From Dipodascopsis uninucleata var. uninucleata (taxonomy: Eukaryota; Ascomycota; Lipomycetes; Lipomycetales; Lipomycetaceae), in assembly GCA_030568195.1 (NCBI GenBank), contig JAJLTO010000001.1, forward strand, positions 1,488,001 to 1,552,000: DNA of 64,000 nucleotides, in the 5' to 3' direction. Shown here piece after piece: positions 14,669-24,476 of the stretch. A program made the translations under genes and the position numbers. Under the pieces are notes generated by a model. It was not told the origin of the DNA and ran no database searches. It saw only the letters and a program-made list of their open reading frames with translations. Position 1 is the stretch's first letter; each line of letters opens with the position of its first letter.

Positions 14669-15334
14669 ATGGTAAGTTAGTTTCATGTTAAATTTGCAGA
14701 AATGATTTCATATTTGATGGCTCGAATAAATGTTTGCTTCGCGTCAATGATCGATCATAACTCTAACATCTTGTGCACGTACATCATCGCGGGCTGTACT
14801 ATACTTGCCACTGCATTCTTTATTTCCGCATTTGATTGTTCAAGAGGTAGCGCAATCAGGAATCTTTAATGAATGCTAGATGGCTAGTTTAGTAGCTTAA
14901 TTTTTGATGTTGTATTGTGCCGATTGATGTAGGGCAAAAGAAAGAAATCATCGAGAAAGCCACAGACAGCACGTAAGAGAGAACCTCTTCCAACGGTTTT
15001 TTCATGCCTCTTCTGCAACCATGAGAAGTCTGTTATATGTCGAATCGATAAGAAGCTGAAGCTTGGGTATTTAAATTGCAAAGTATGTGGCCAAAACTTT
15101 CAGATGTCCACAAATCCTCTTACTGTGCCTGTGGATATTTATAGTGAGTGGATTGATGCTTGCGAAAATGGCGAGATCACTACTAAGAACGAAGACGACA
15201 ACAACTTCGGTAGCGCTGGAAGTGGAGACGAGGATGACGACTATGGCAATGAGCGACGAGTAGATGATGAGGAAGAGGAGGAAGTAGAGGAAGTGGAAGA
15301 GGATCTTGAAGAGGAACAGCTACATTACCGATAA
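14669..15334 (+). CDS. ELF1: Transcription elongation factor ELF1, 134 aa
   Basis: Exon 1 is only the start codon (14669-14671). A 261-nt intron (GTAAGT ... GATGTAG, 14672-14932) follows and exon 2 is 14933-15334. The spliced protein begins MGKRKKSSRKPQT and has the Elf1 zinc ribbon: CLFC at residues 27-30 and CKVC about 21 residues later, with the conserved basic N-terminus. A Glu/Asp-rich tail follows (EEEEEVEEVEEDLEEE), as in yeast Elf1. Elf1 binds elongating RNA polymerase II and helps passage through nucleosomes. The frame from the internal ATG at 15104 lacks the zinc ribbon and is not the real start. The gene converges with acetoacetyl-CoA synthetase. BUR1, another elongation factor gene, is about 3 kb further on. 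Confidence 0.93.
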
Positions 15335-15637
15335 ATTGGTGTAGCAACCTCGTACTTGTTTCTATTTGTAATATAGTTGTTTTTCTTTCTCCGTTGCATC
15401 TCTTATTATTTACTTTAGCAAAGTATCACATTGATAGATTCTAGCGACAACTATTAAAAACAGAAGCCATTACAATATTGGTATATACACGCGTATGTTA
15501 AAATTAAGTCAGTCTATAATTACACGATGGCCCATAATGCAAAGGCACTGCTTTTTCCATAAGATATTAGATTGGATAAATAACTAAGGAAAAGTCAGAA
15601 GCACACGACTTCTGATTTAATCATGAGGTTCATATAT
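15335..15637. other. Convergent 3' region, ELF1 and acetoacetyl-CoA synthetase
   Basis: About 300 bp of AT-rich sequence between two stop codons, expected to hold both 3' untranslated regions and terminators. Nothing else was seen. Confidence 0.6.
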
Positions 15638-17897
15638 TTAATGTTTTTGAGCCCATTCTTCGTACCATGGAAGACATTCAGCATTAGCAACGCTGGCACC
15701 AATCTTCACCTTGGACCTAGATATAATGTTTTTAACAATTGTTTCGGTTTTTTTACCATTCGCGGTAAATGGAATTTCCGGGGTCTCGTCTATTATGGCG
15801 GGTACATGGCGAGCAGAGAGCTGTTCACGGATAGCCTTCTTAATTTTAGTGACAAGATCGTTGTTGAACTGTACAGAAGGATGCATCTTAACAAACAAGA
15901 CGACAATTTCGTCAGTGTCAGTGGCCCGTCTCATTCCCACGCAAACAGAGTCATCTATTTGCGAAGCAAAGTCCTTGTTGATCACATTATATATTTCCGA
16001 AGACCCAAATCGGACACCAGATGGTTTTAATACGCCATCTGACCGACCAAGCATCACCATTCCTCCAGTTTTCGGTGAGAGTCTCACATAGTCACCATGA
16101 TGCCAGATCTTATTTCCGAATCGTTCAAAGTAGCTTGCTCTATATTTATCACCATTGGGGTCGTTCCAAAACATCACAGGCATACAAGGGAACACTTTAG
16201 TGCAAACAAGATCCCCTGCTTCGCCTGTTGGTCCTATATTATTTCCTTCTTGGTCCCACACCTCGACAGCCATACCTAGTCCTCGACATTGGACCTCGCC
16301 TTTGTAAACAGGAATAGTATAATTGGGAGCGCCAAACAAAGATATGATGTCTGTACCACCAGTAATACTTCCTAGTAGAATAGGACCGAATGCTCTATAC
16401 ACATAATCAAATGTTGAAGGACTTAAAACCGAGCCCGTCGAGGTGATCATACTGAGACTTTCCATAGGGTATGTCTCTTTTGGCATATAATTCTTCTGTT
16501 CAAGTATAGAAAGATATTTAGCTGATGTTCCAAAATATTTTACATTAAGTTCGTCAATAAGCTTGAACATAGAGGCCTCTCCATTAGGTTGAAATGGTGA
16601 ACCGTCGTATAGAACCAGTGTGGCACCGGAAGCTAAGCCTGAAATGAGCCATTGCCACATCATCCAAGAGCATGTGGTATATTGAAAAAAAACATCTTTT
16701 ACATGCATGTCCATATGAATGAAGTGTTCCTTTTTATGTTGAATTAATGTACCCTATTTTATAAATTATTGTTAGTATACTAGAATTTTTTGTAACCACA
16801 ATAACATAGATCAAATTACATACTCCTTGACCATGAACAATACACTTGGGTTTACCAGTAGTTCCTGAAGAGTAAAGAATGAAAAGAGGGTGATCAAAAT
16901 CAAGTTGCTCAAAGATCAATGGCTCTTCTGACTGAACATTGCTGATAAAATTGGTCAGCGTAAAAGAATCGCCGTTCTTTGGTCGCAACCTTTCCAAGTC
17001 TATAGAAATAGTGGATGACACCTCTGTGATGACCACTGCCTTGAGTGAATCTAACTGGCTCACAATTTCAGCAACTTTTGGTAAATTATCAAAGGTCTTC
17101 TGGTTATATATTGATGCATTGTCTGCAAATAGTATCACAGGCTCAATCTGTGAAAGACGCTCGACGACCGATGTAACACCAATTTCTGAGGAGGTCGACG
17201 ACCAAACACCACCAACTGCCGAGACAGCTAACAAGGTGATCAGAGTTGTCGCATTATTTGAAACGTAGCCCACGACTCTATCACCTGGCTTAATACCAAA
17301 ATTTCTTAGGGCACATGACAGCTTTCGGACTCTCTCGCGGAGCTCTCTCCAGGTAATAAATTCTTTTTCAAATTCATTCACTGATACTATAGCGGTCGAG
17401 TTTTCATCTGGGTTGACGTTAGGAAACAAAAGGTTCTCAGCATATGAGAGTTTAGCTCCCTTAAAGAACTCCGGGCGCGGAAACATGGTGTCGTCAGACA
17501 CATCTTTATCAATGACCTTATCAGCTGGCTTGGAAGATATAATATCGGTAAATTCCCAAACATTTTGCCAGAAATTTTCAATATCGGTTATAGACCAGTT
17601 ATAGAGATGCTCATAAGAGCCTATGTCCCAAAAAGTAATATGGTCAGTGATGTTCTAAATTTGCTCCAAAGCGAAATAATGTCCATGTTCTATCAGGCCA
17701 AGTATGCACGACCTCAATTACACTGGCCGAAATGGAATCCAAGAAAGCTACAATGAAAAAAAATACTTACTAATTGATAGGCCAAATTTCTCGCTGATTC
17801 TCTGCATGAACGCCCACATCATTGTTTCCTTTGGTTTGTCATAACGCCAAAGCTCTACCGGCGACTTTATTAGAATATCTTCCTGATCCATTGTCAT
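15638..17897 (-). CDS. Acetoacetyl-CoA synthetase, 679 aa
   Basis: ATP-dependent ligase that makes acetoacetyl-CoA from acetoacetate (ANL adenylating superfamily, EC 6.2.1.16). Minus-strand exons are 17771-17897, 16824-17620 and 15638-16753 (introns 150 and 70 nt). The adenylate motif YSSGTTGKPK is followed by HGQGGTLIQHKKEH across the second splice, then FQYTTCSWMMWQWL, which separates this family from acetyl-CoA synthetase. Other conserved blocks are GSITGGTDI, WHHGDYVRL, GRSDGVLKPSGVRFGSSEIY and the C-terminal catalytic lysine region FTANGKKTE. Length fits the family (about 650-680 aa). A second in-frame ATG lies two codons downstream of the chosen start. The C-terminus (WAQKH) shows no peroxisomal signal, so a cytosolic role is likely. 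Confidence 0.93.
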
Positions 17898-18378
17898 TCT
17901 GGTGGCCTTATTTCTAATATTTTAGCAGCAATTGCTTGATTTCAAAGACTATTGAATAAACTGATTTCTGCTTACAAGTACAGCTGACTGCTTTCAAAAT
18001 TCTATTTGTATTTTTAGGCTGCTATAGCTTGATGCAAAATTTCTAATCATGCTCTTCTGACGAACTAACGGATTTCAAGAACCGGTGAGAGAGCCCGTTC
18101 CGTTTGAGCCGCATCGTGCGGAGACCACCACCGAATTCAATTTATTGTAACTTAATCATAAGGGTTTAGTGTCAAGCTGAACAAACTGAACAAGATATAG
18201 TCCTGAGCATCTCTATGAAAAGTACCCAGTCTGTCAGAGGACGAGATCAGTATAGAAACTACATAATATACATATGAACTGAGAGGGCGATAAATATGAT
18301 AAAATATAAGACATAAAACATTTTATAGAACTTCAGAACTGTGACACTATATGTCTTATACAGTAATGTACAGAATCA
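17898..18378. other. Spacer between BUR1 3' end and acetoacetyl-CoA synthetase start
   Basis: About 480 bp. It should contain the synthetase promoter and the BUR1 3' untranslated region, since both genes run leftward. No other feature was seen. Confidence 0.5.
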
Positions 18379-20409
18379 CTATCTAGGCTGACGATGTAAA
18401 TTGTTATATGGTGGACGATGATACGGATTTTGATTTAGATGACCGCTATGTTGCTGGCGTTGTTGTTGTTGTTGCTGTTGTTGTTGTTGCTGTTGCTGTT
18501 GCGCATGAGGATTATTATTATAGTTATTATTCTGATTGTATTGATTTTGATTTTGGTAATTTTGAGGTCTGTAGTTATTTCTCCGCGGATTATTATTATA
18601 GCCATTATAATTTCTATGATTCCCTCCGTGATATTGATGATGGCCCTGACGCTGAGACGGCCGCCAAGGCAAACTATCATTCGAGCCTTTCGCTACAGGG
18701 CTTTGACTTGTGTGTTGAGGTACCGAATTCTGTGCGGGCGCCTGTGAAGGCGGTGGCTTTCCTGTTGGTCCATCATTTGGATTTCGAAATTTTCGGCGAT
18801 CATATTCGTGTGATGATGCATATTTTGGCAGCTCTTGCGGAAGTGCAGGTAATGGCTTTATAGAGAAATAAGGGTGTGATAATGCTGAGACTGCAGTTAA
18901 TCTATTTAGTGGATTCAGTGTGAGTAATTCAGAGAGAAGTGCCACTCCCTGAGAGCCGAGACTGCAATGAAAACATTCGTTAGCATATATCGAGCGATTA
19001 CCATAGGTAAATGAAACGAGTAGAATATCTGCATACTCATCATATGAACTTTCTAATGTCCGAGGATATACAGGAAAGGAGAATTTAGAATCAGGAAGTT
19101 TGTCCCATCCAGGCATGGTGTCATGAGTTGGAGAACCACACAATTGAAATACTTTCTGAACTTGATCTAAGTCAGAATTTCCGGCAAGAATAGGCTTTCG
19201 ACGATACATTTCACCAAAAATGCATCCTATTCCCCACATATCGATGGCAGTGGTGTATCGTCGTTCTCCAAGAAGAAGTTCAGGCGGTCTATACCATCGA
19301 GTAACTACACGATTAGTATATTCCCTTTTAGCGGGGCCCGCGCCTTTCCTGCCTGCTCTAGGAGGTTCTTCTTCATACTTTCTTGCTAGACCAAAATCCG
19401 CGATTTTCAACACGCCATTGTTATCAATTAGTAGATTAGCAGCTGAAAATTAGCAATCACGTTAGATTTGATATTCCCACGATAACATTATATATTGATT
19501 TGACACAAATACCTTTCATATCTCGATGCAAAATTTGACTCTGTTAATTATACCAGTTAGTTCTCTGTTCAAATATTCTACACAAGCATCTAGGAAAAAC
19601 TGCTCAATATGATCATACATCATGTAAATATTTCGTTCCCTCAAGTAATTGGAGCATGTAGCATTTTATCTGCGCAACAGAGAAAGACACACTGGGATTT
19701 TCAAGTAGACCTGCCAAATCGTGATCCATATATGGTGTGACCATATATATCTGACCTCTTCTTTTAGTATTTTTATCCCCTAAAACACCATATTTAAAAT
19801 AAGCTATCGGTTTATAACAGAAAATACAATCACATTAAAATGGTACTTACAGACAGCCCTTTCGACACTCATTTCAAGCAAAGAAATTACATTCTTATGA
19901 TAAAGGAGTTTCAGTATCTTGATCTCTCGAATTGCAGTGATAGGGAATCCCTCTTTCTCGTTATGCATGAGAATCTTTTTCAACGCGACCAATCGTCCAG
20001 TCTTTCGATGACGAGCCATATAGACTTCACCAAACGTTCCTTCACCAAGTTTTCCGAGCTCCTCATATTCTTGTTTTACGAATGTGCAGCCGTAGAATTG
20101 ATGCTTTGACTGCGCAAATTGGGTATATGCATTGACTGCTGCTGAAGAGACAGATGATAGAGAAGTATTTGAGCTACTTCTAACTAGACGAGATCTCGTT
20201 TCCTTTTGTTTTCGACCATCTTCCGAACTGTTCACTGTCTCTTTCGCTTCCTTCGACTGTGGTTGAGGAGACAAATTCGCATCTGGAGTCTTCTTCTGCT
20301 CACCTAGTGATTCTGAGATCTCTCCTTCTTCAAGCCTCGGACGCGATCCAGGCGGGGTGTATCCTGAATGCTCTATCTCAGAGTGATCAGCTCCTCGTTT
20401 GAGAGACAT
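18379..20409 (-). CDS. BUR1: BUR1/CDK9 (SGV1)-type cyclin-dependent kinase, 578 aa
   Basis: Kinase of the P-TEFb type that phosphorylates RNA polymerase II and elongation factors. Minus-strand exons are 19851-20409, 19619-19779, 19513-19540 (28 nt), 19037-19442 and 18379-18961; introns are 71, 78, 70 and 75 nt. Visible motifs: glycine loop GEGTFGEV (residues 122-129), ATP lysine in VALKK (144), catalytic loop HRDMKAANLL (from 245, encoded across the 28-nt exon), DFG (265-267), T-loop [14 protein letters not shown], then LNPLNRLTA. The 75-nt intron at 18962-19036 is a multiple of three and has no stop, so the unspliced frame stays open; its donor GTATGC, branch GCTAACGA and acceptor TTGCAG, and the family alignment, argue that it is removed. 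The C-terminal tail is Asn/Gln/Pro-rich with 14 consecutive Gln. Confidence 0.9.
18460..18501 (-). repeat. CAG/CAA tract coding 14 glutamines in BUR1 tail
   Basis: Fourteen Gln codons in a row, mixed CAA and CAG, near the C-terminus of BUR1. Flanking sequence is rich in Asn. Such tracts vary in length between strains. Confidence 0.9.
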
Positions 20410-20847
20410 CTGGTGATTACTGTTTGATTAGTTAGTAGTCGAAATTTTTAATTCATTCTTGCATCGATCCCTATAGAGTCGCATTTCACGTTACAGCTAT
20501 TATTTTGGAAGTTCGATAAATTCCTACCTTTACATACGATAGGCTTAAATCAAATAACCGCGTACTTATAAAAGAGATAGAGATGCCACTGGGCAATCAG
20601 TTGAGCAAATTGACAGTATCACTTGAGACTGTTAACTGCCTACACAGAGGTAATATGAAATAATTGCATGAGTAGATATCTAGAAACCCTAATATCTCGG
20701 TAGAAAAATTCTATACTGGAAAGAATAGCGCCAACGAGTAATTTCGAAATCATTTTATACAAAATTTATAATATATCTAAAAGTCATATCAAGTAGCGTA
20801 TCTATTTACTTATTGGAAACATATATATGTGATTCGAAGAAAGCAAC
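20410..20847. promoter_or_regulatory. Divergent promoter, BUR1 and PET100
   Basis: About 440 bp between two divergent start codons. It is AT-rich, with no coding signal. Shared regulation of the kinase and the cytochrome oxidase assembly factor is possible but not shown. Confidence 0.5.
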
Positions 20848-21283
20848 ATGAGTTCTTTAAGGCGACTATTCAATAGAACCTTCAGTGGTGGCAATCTTGA
20901 AGTGACAAGAGTAAGTAGAGTGTCTGGCCAACGAATAGGAAAATTTGATATTTCGGGGGAAAGGTACATAGTATTGTGCATAAACTAACATGAGGGTTTT
21001 ATGATTTATTTAGTTCGCATTTTATTTGCTATTTCCGATAGGTTTTATGCTCTACTTTGGTGTTGGGCTGGAAGAAGATATTGAAAAGCAGTTTGAAGCC
21101 AGGGCGCAACGACAGGAAGAGATCAATAAAACTATTCCGAAGACTGAGGAAGAATGGAATAGACTCTTCGCACTCGCTCGTCTAAGAGAAAGTGCCGCAA
21201 GACAGCGGATGCTGCAGAAGTTTGGTAACGACAGCGAAGAATCAAATGCAACCTCGTCGGGAGAATCATCCCAGTCTAATTAG
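20848..21283 (+). CDS. PET100: PET100-like cytochrome c oxidase assembly factor, 110 aa
   Basis: Exons 20848-20910 and 21014-21283, intron 103 nt (GTAAGT ... ATTTAG). The joined sequence GGNLEVTRFAFYLLFPIGFM matches the Pet100 pattern: a short N-terminus, then L-E-V-x-R leading straight into one hydrophobic segment ending in Phe-Pro, then a charged helical tail (residues about 45-95). S. cerevisiae Pet100 is 111 aa, so length fits. Pet100 sits in the mitochondrial inner membrane and helps assemble complex IV. The N-terminus MSSLRRLFNRTF is basic and could aid mitochondrial import. The family is short and weakly conserved, so a different small inner-membrane assembly factor cannot be fully excluded. 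Confidence 0.7.
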
Positions 21284-21756
21284 AAAAGCTAGCGACGTCA
21301 ATGTTATATAAACGAAACAGTGGGCGCTGGCAAATATATATACAGATATATGTATACGATAATGTTTATAATAATGTATTTAGTGGTAACTTGGTTATTT
21401 GTACATAGAAACAATTTTCTGATGATTATTTTCGACTTAGACGAACAATTTCCCATACGCCTTCTTCCCATGATCAGTTTGTAGAACTACTGTACATGTA
21501 TCAACCTGCTCCAGCATGATCGCACTTCATTAGATTAACATGACTCGCATACTCTTGAAGCCTCAGCTGTGACGTTACAGCTTTTCACATCTTGTGTCTC
21601 ATATTCCACAGACAAATCTTCAAGTCTACACTTTTTCGCAGCATTGGTTTAAGACGTCTAGGGAATGTCGTTGCAACAACACACAACACGTTGACATCTT
21701 CTCCGAACAATCCTTTCAGGGAACTAATATATGTATCATTTCTAGGATAATTCTCT
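21284..21756. other. Convergent 3' region, PET100 and CWC21
   Basis: About 470 bp between the stop codons of two converging genes. It is AT-rich near 21290-21420. No other feature was supported. Confidence 0.55.
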
Positions 21757-22379
21757 CTAATCGCTGTCGCGTGAGTAACTTGGATCCGGAGAGCGTGAAC
21801 GTGAACGTGAATAGGAGCGCTCTCGTCCATTCTTCCTCTCTCCTGCTAGCTCATTATCGCTTCTCTTCTGATCAGGTTCTCGTCTGTGATCAGACTTCCG
21901 ACTGCGATCAGGTTCTCGTCTGTGATCAAATTCCCGTCTTCGCTCATATTCTGGTCTGCGATCAGGTTCTCGCCTCTGCTCAGATGCTCTATTACGCTTG
22001 TCTAACTTTCGTTTCAGTAGACTGTGTCGCAGATATTCTACGCGCTTTTCGATTTCTTCCTCGTCAACCCTATAAATATTAAAACTTGTTAATTTTGAGT
22101 GCTACATAGTTCTACGTGAACACAAGATACTTACCCTTCATCTTCAAGTTCATCGCGCAGCTCTATACACTTGAGCTCTATTTTGCGCTTTTCATCATGA
22201 TCAAGGATCTCTTTCGCAGGGGCTCTCTGCACCTCGAAATCGTCGTCATGGCCTCTGTCGTAGCTCTTTTTGGAATACGGGACTTGATCTCTGTTATACG
22301 TATGAGCAACATTTCGCGTCACATATCCATTGGTTCCACTACCTCGCGGGGTCGACAGGCCAATATTGTTGTATGACAT
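21757..22379 (-). CDS. CWC21: Spliceosome protein CWC21 (SRm300/SRRM2-type), 185 aa
   Basis: Minus-strand exons 22135-22379 and 21757-22069, intron 65 nt (GTAAGT ... TTATAG). The N-terminus MSYNNIGLSTPRGSGTNG is the diagnostic Cwc21 start. Next comes the cwf21 domain, which spans the splice: KEILDHDEKRKIELKC, then LRDELEDEGVDEEEIEKRV. Residues about 110-170 are a degenerate 8-residue repeat around RREPD, and the tail is RS-rich (YSRSRSRSPDPS). Cwc21 contacts Prp8 and Snu114 in the catalytic spliceosome. The in-frame ATG 51 nt upstream (22430) is less likely because the family starts at MSYN. The antisense strand has a long open frame caused only by the repeat. Confidence 0.9.
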
Positions 22380-23912
22380 GATTATTTCTGTAGTTATTAG
22401 ACCTACTATTGCTTCGAAAGTGTCACTCACTTAAGTCACAGGCGTCTATAGAAGAATCACTTCTGGCGTAGTGTAAAGACGCTTCTAAGCAAGAAATTTT
22501 TCTTGTATAAGCCCTTACCCAACATGGGTTATGGTCACGCTGTTCTTGTAGAACGAGGTGTCATGTAGCGGCAAAGGAAGTGAGGAGCATGCGGATCCGC
22601 TCACGTGCATTAAGATGTGCTGATGTGGTAGAAGGGGCAACGCTTCAGCATATGGACGATTAGCGGCAGAAGGGCTTCTTCCTTAGTGCAGGTCACTTGA
22701 CAGCAGCTCAGAAGTTAGTGCGACACTACCGTTCAACCGTAAGCTGAGTGCTGCAGAGTTGCGAAAGCTTTTACCCGCGTGACTGTGCATTCAGAAGCAT
22801 GAGTGAGCTAGGCTGGCTGTCGTGCGGGCGTTGGTTTATCAGTTAGTGGGATTGTGTATATAATTACAGGGACAATTAGAATTCGTCTCGAACATAAAAG
22901 GTCATAATATATAAATGGACAGGACAGGAGAGGTTGATGATAGCTTTCCATTGTAACCCAATAATGATCTGCCTTTAAACGGAACATACAATTAAACTGG
23001 CTAAATAAGTGAGAAATAAGACGGTACTGATTCCTGGGTTAAATGTCAATGCAAGATACATTTTGTGTTCCGCGGCTATAAACATGAATCCCACCGGATT
23101 ACTGACGCCCTTCGAAAATTCGGAATGCTGTAGATTATGCCCTACAATCTCGGCACTTTAGCTTAGCACCGGATATCTTACTCCGCTAGCCCAGCATCCC
23201 CGCCTCTTTCGACCTTCAGCAAGTGTGCGCCTAGGTAGAATTTTACGTTTCGGGAATCTATTCCGCGCATTCTCCCCGCAGCCCCACATGCACTATTTTA
23301 GTTTTGACTTTTCATTGCCTTTCTCACGCTATTTGGTTTCTTTCAATAGACTCGTCTCGAGCCGACTCTATAGATATAATTGTCCAGGCAAATCTCTGTC
23401 TTGTTTATACATATGTTATATTTATATGTACATGTTATAAAGTGTATATATTCAGTGGTCCGTATATAGACTGTCTTATAGGTGATAAAACGGTGCTAGC
23501 AGTTTCAAATTGGTCGGCTAATCATTATGTCGCTTTGTACCTCAAGGCACAATCTCCGATAGATGGCTTTCGGCGCAAAATCCCAATCCAAGAGAACGAA
23601 AATATACATATTTAGGCATGCCGCCATGGGATCGAGTTCTTGTGCCGATTTTTTATTTATTCTTCTACTTTACGTCATTGTACACTCATAGTTAAATTAT
23701 CTTGAGCGAATCCTATATTTCCCGTGCTCCTTACGGAGCAGATTTTAGTACAATGCACGCGGTCCCTAGGTCAGTATCGTGATTTTATGGGACTCCTCGA
23801 ACTTTACACTACTAGATATATTTACAATGTCGCTGCTGGCCATTCTATATGAAATGCACAATTCTTTCAATATCAAATAACTTCTATAGCCGCTAGTCAA
23901 GTAAATCGGAAG

Positions 23913-23930
23913 ATATATATATATATATAT
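23913..23930. repeat. (TA)9 microsatellite
   Basis: Nine uninterrupted AT dinucleotides followed shortly by an A8 run. Ordinary low-complexity sequence. Confidence 0.9.
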
Positions 23931-24098
23931 GCAAAAAAAAGGATACGACACGTCCTCTATAGAACACTATTATTAAATGACGGCACAAAAGATACACCCT
24001 GTATCACCACATACATAAGAGATCATTAACTACTGCAAGCAGAGGACAAAACCGAACCGCAGTCACCACTAAATATACGGTCATCATTCGAAGCTAAG

Positions 24099-24174
24099 CC
24101 TTGCGTTATAAACGCAAGGAGACCTTAACTGCTTCCAATAATAACACCGGACAATTACCGGTATCAGTATTATT
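24099..24174. other. Pair of adjacent stem-loops, possible structured RNA
   Basis: Stem-loop 1 (24099-24119) is a perfect 9-bp stem, ccttgcgtt/aacgcaagg, with a 3-nt loop. Stem-loop 2 (24137-24174) has stems aataata/tattatt and accgg/ccggt separated by an internal loop. Both can form on either strand. They lie about 300 nt past the stop codon of the leftward ADR1-like gene and could be part of its 3' end or a separate small RNA. No box C/D, H/ACA, snRNA or tRNA signature was found. Confidence 0.35.
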
Positions 24175-24476
24175 CGTTGAACCATTCAGCTATTTTTATC
24201 TTTTATAAATATTTTTTTGATTATCTTCAATGAGACTGACATGTCTATCATAACAGCAAAAAGAGAGTGAGAGATTTGAGATTTGAACAAAAAGTGGTAC
24301 CGTGTTCTTCAAAAAGTTACGTTTCAAGATACCTTCATGTCTCTTTAAATAAACAAAATAATTCATACATATACCCCCCAGGCTTTTTAACACTCGTCTA
24401 ATTTATAAATTTATGAGATTATGACGTAAAAGGAAACTAATAAACACTGTATTTAGGTCTTCAGTCAATTACTTGA

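Larger units (their letters stand above)
22380..24476. other. Gene-poor stretch, CWC21 promoter side to ADR1-like 3' end
   Basis: About 2.1 kb without a supported gene. The part near 22540-22860 is richer in G and C than its surroundings. A (TA)9 run lies at 23913-23930, and two adjacent stem-loops lie at 24099-24174. Short open frames at 23225-23615 show no domain. Confidence 0.5.

Noticed and set aside
18408-18863. 151-codon + strand frame of Val/Tyr/Asp-rich sequence
   Set aside because: Antisense shadow of the Gln/Asn-rich tail of BUR1.
21594-22082. 162-codon + strand frame
   Set aside because: Antisense shadow of the repeat-rich CWC21 tail, which has clear family motifs on the minus strand.
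24060-24180. Candidate snRNA or tRNA around the hairpin pair
   Set aside because: No Sm site, no U1/U2/U4/U5/U6 conserved sequence and no A/B box; kept only as an unclassified structured region.
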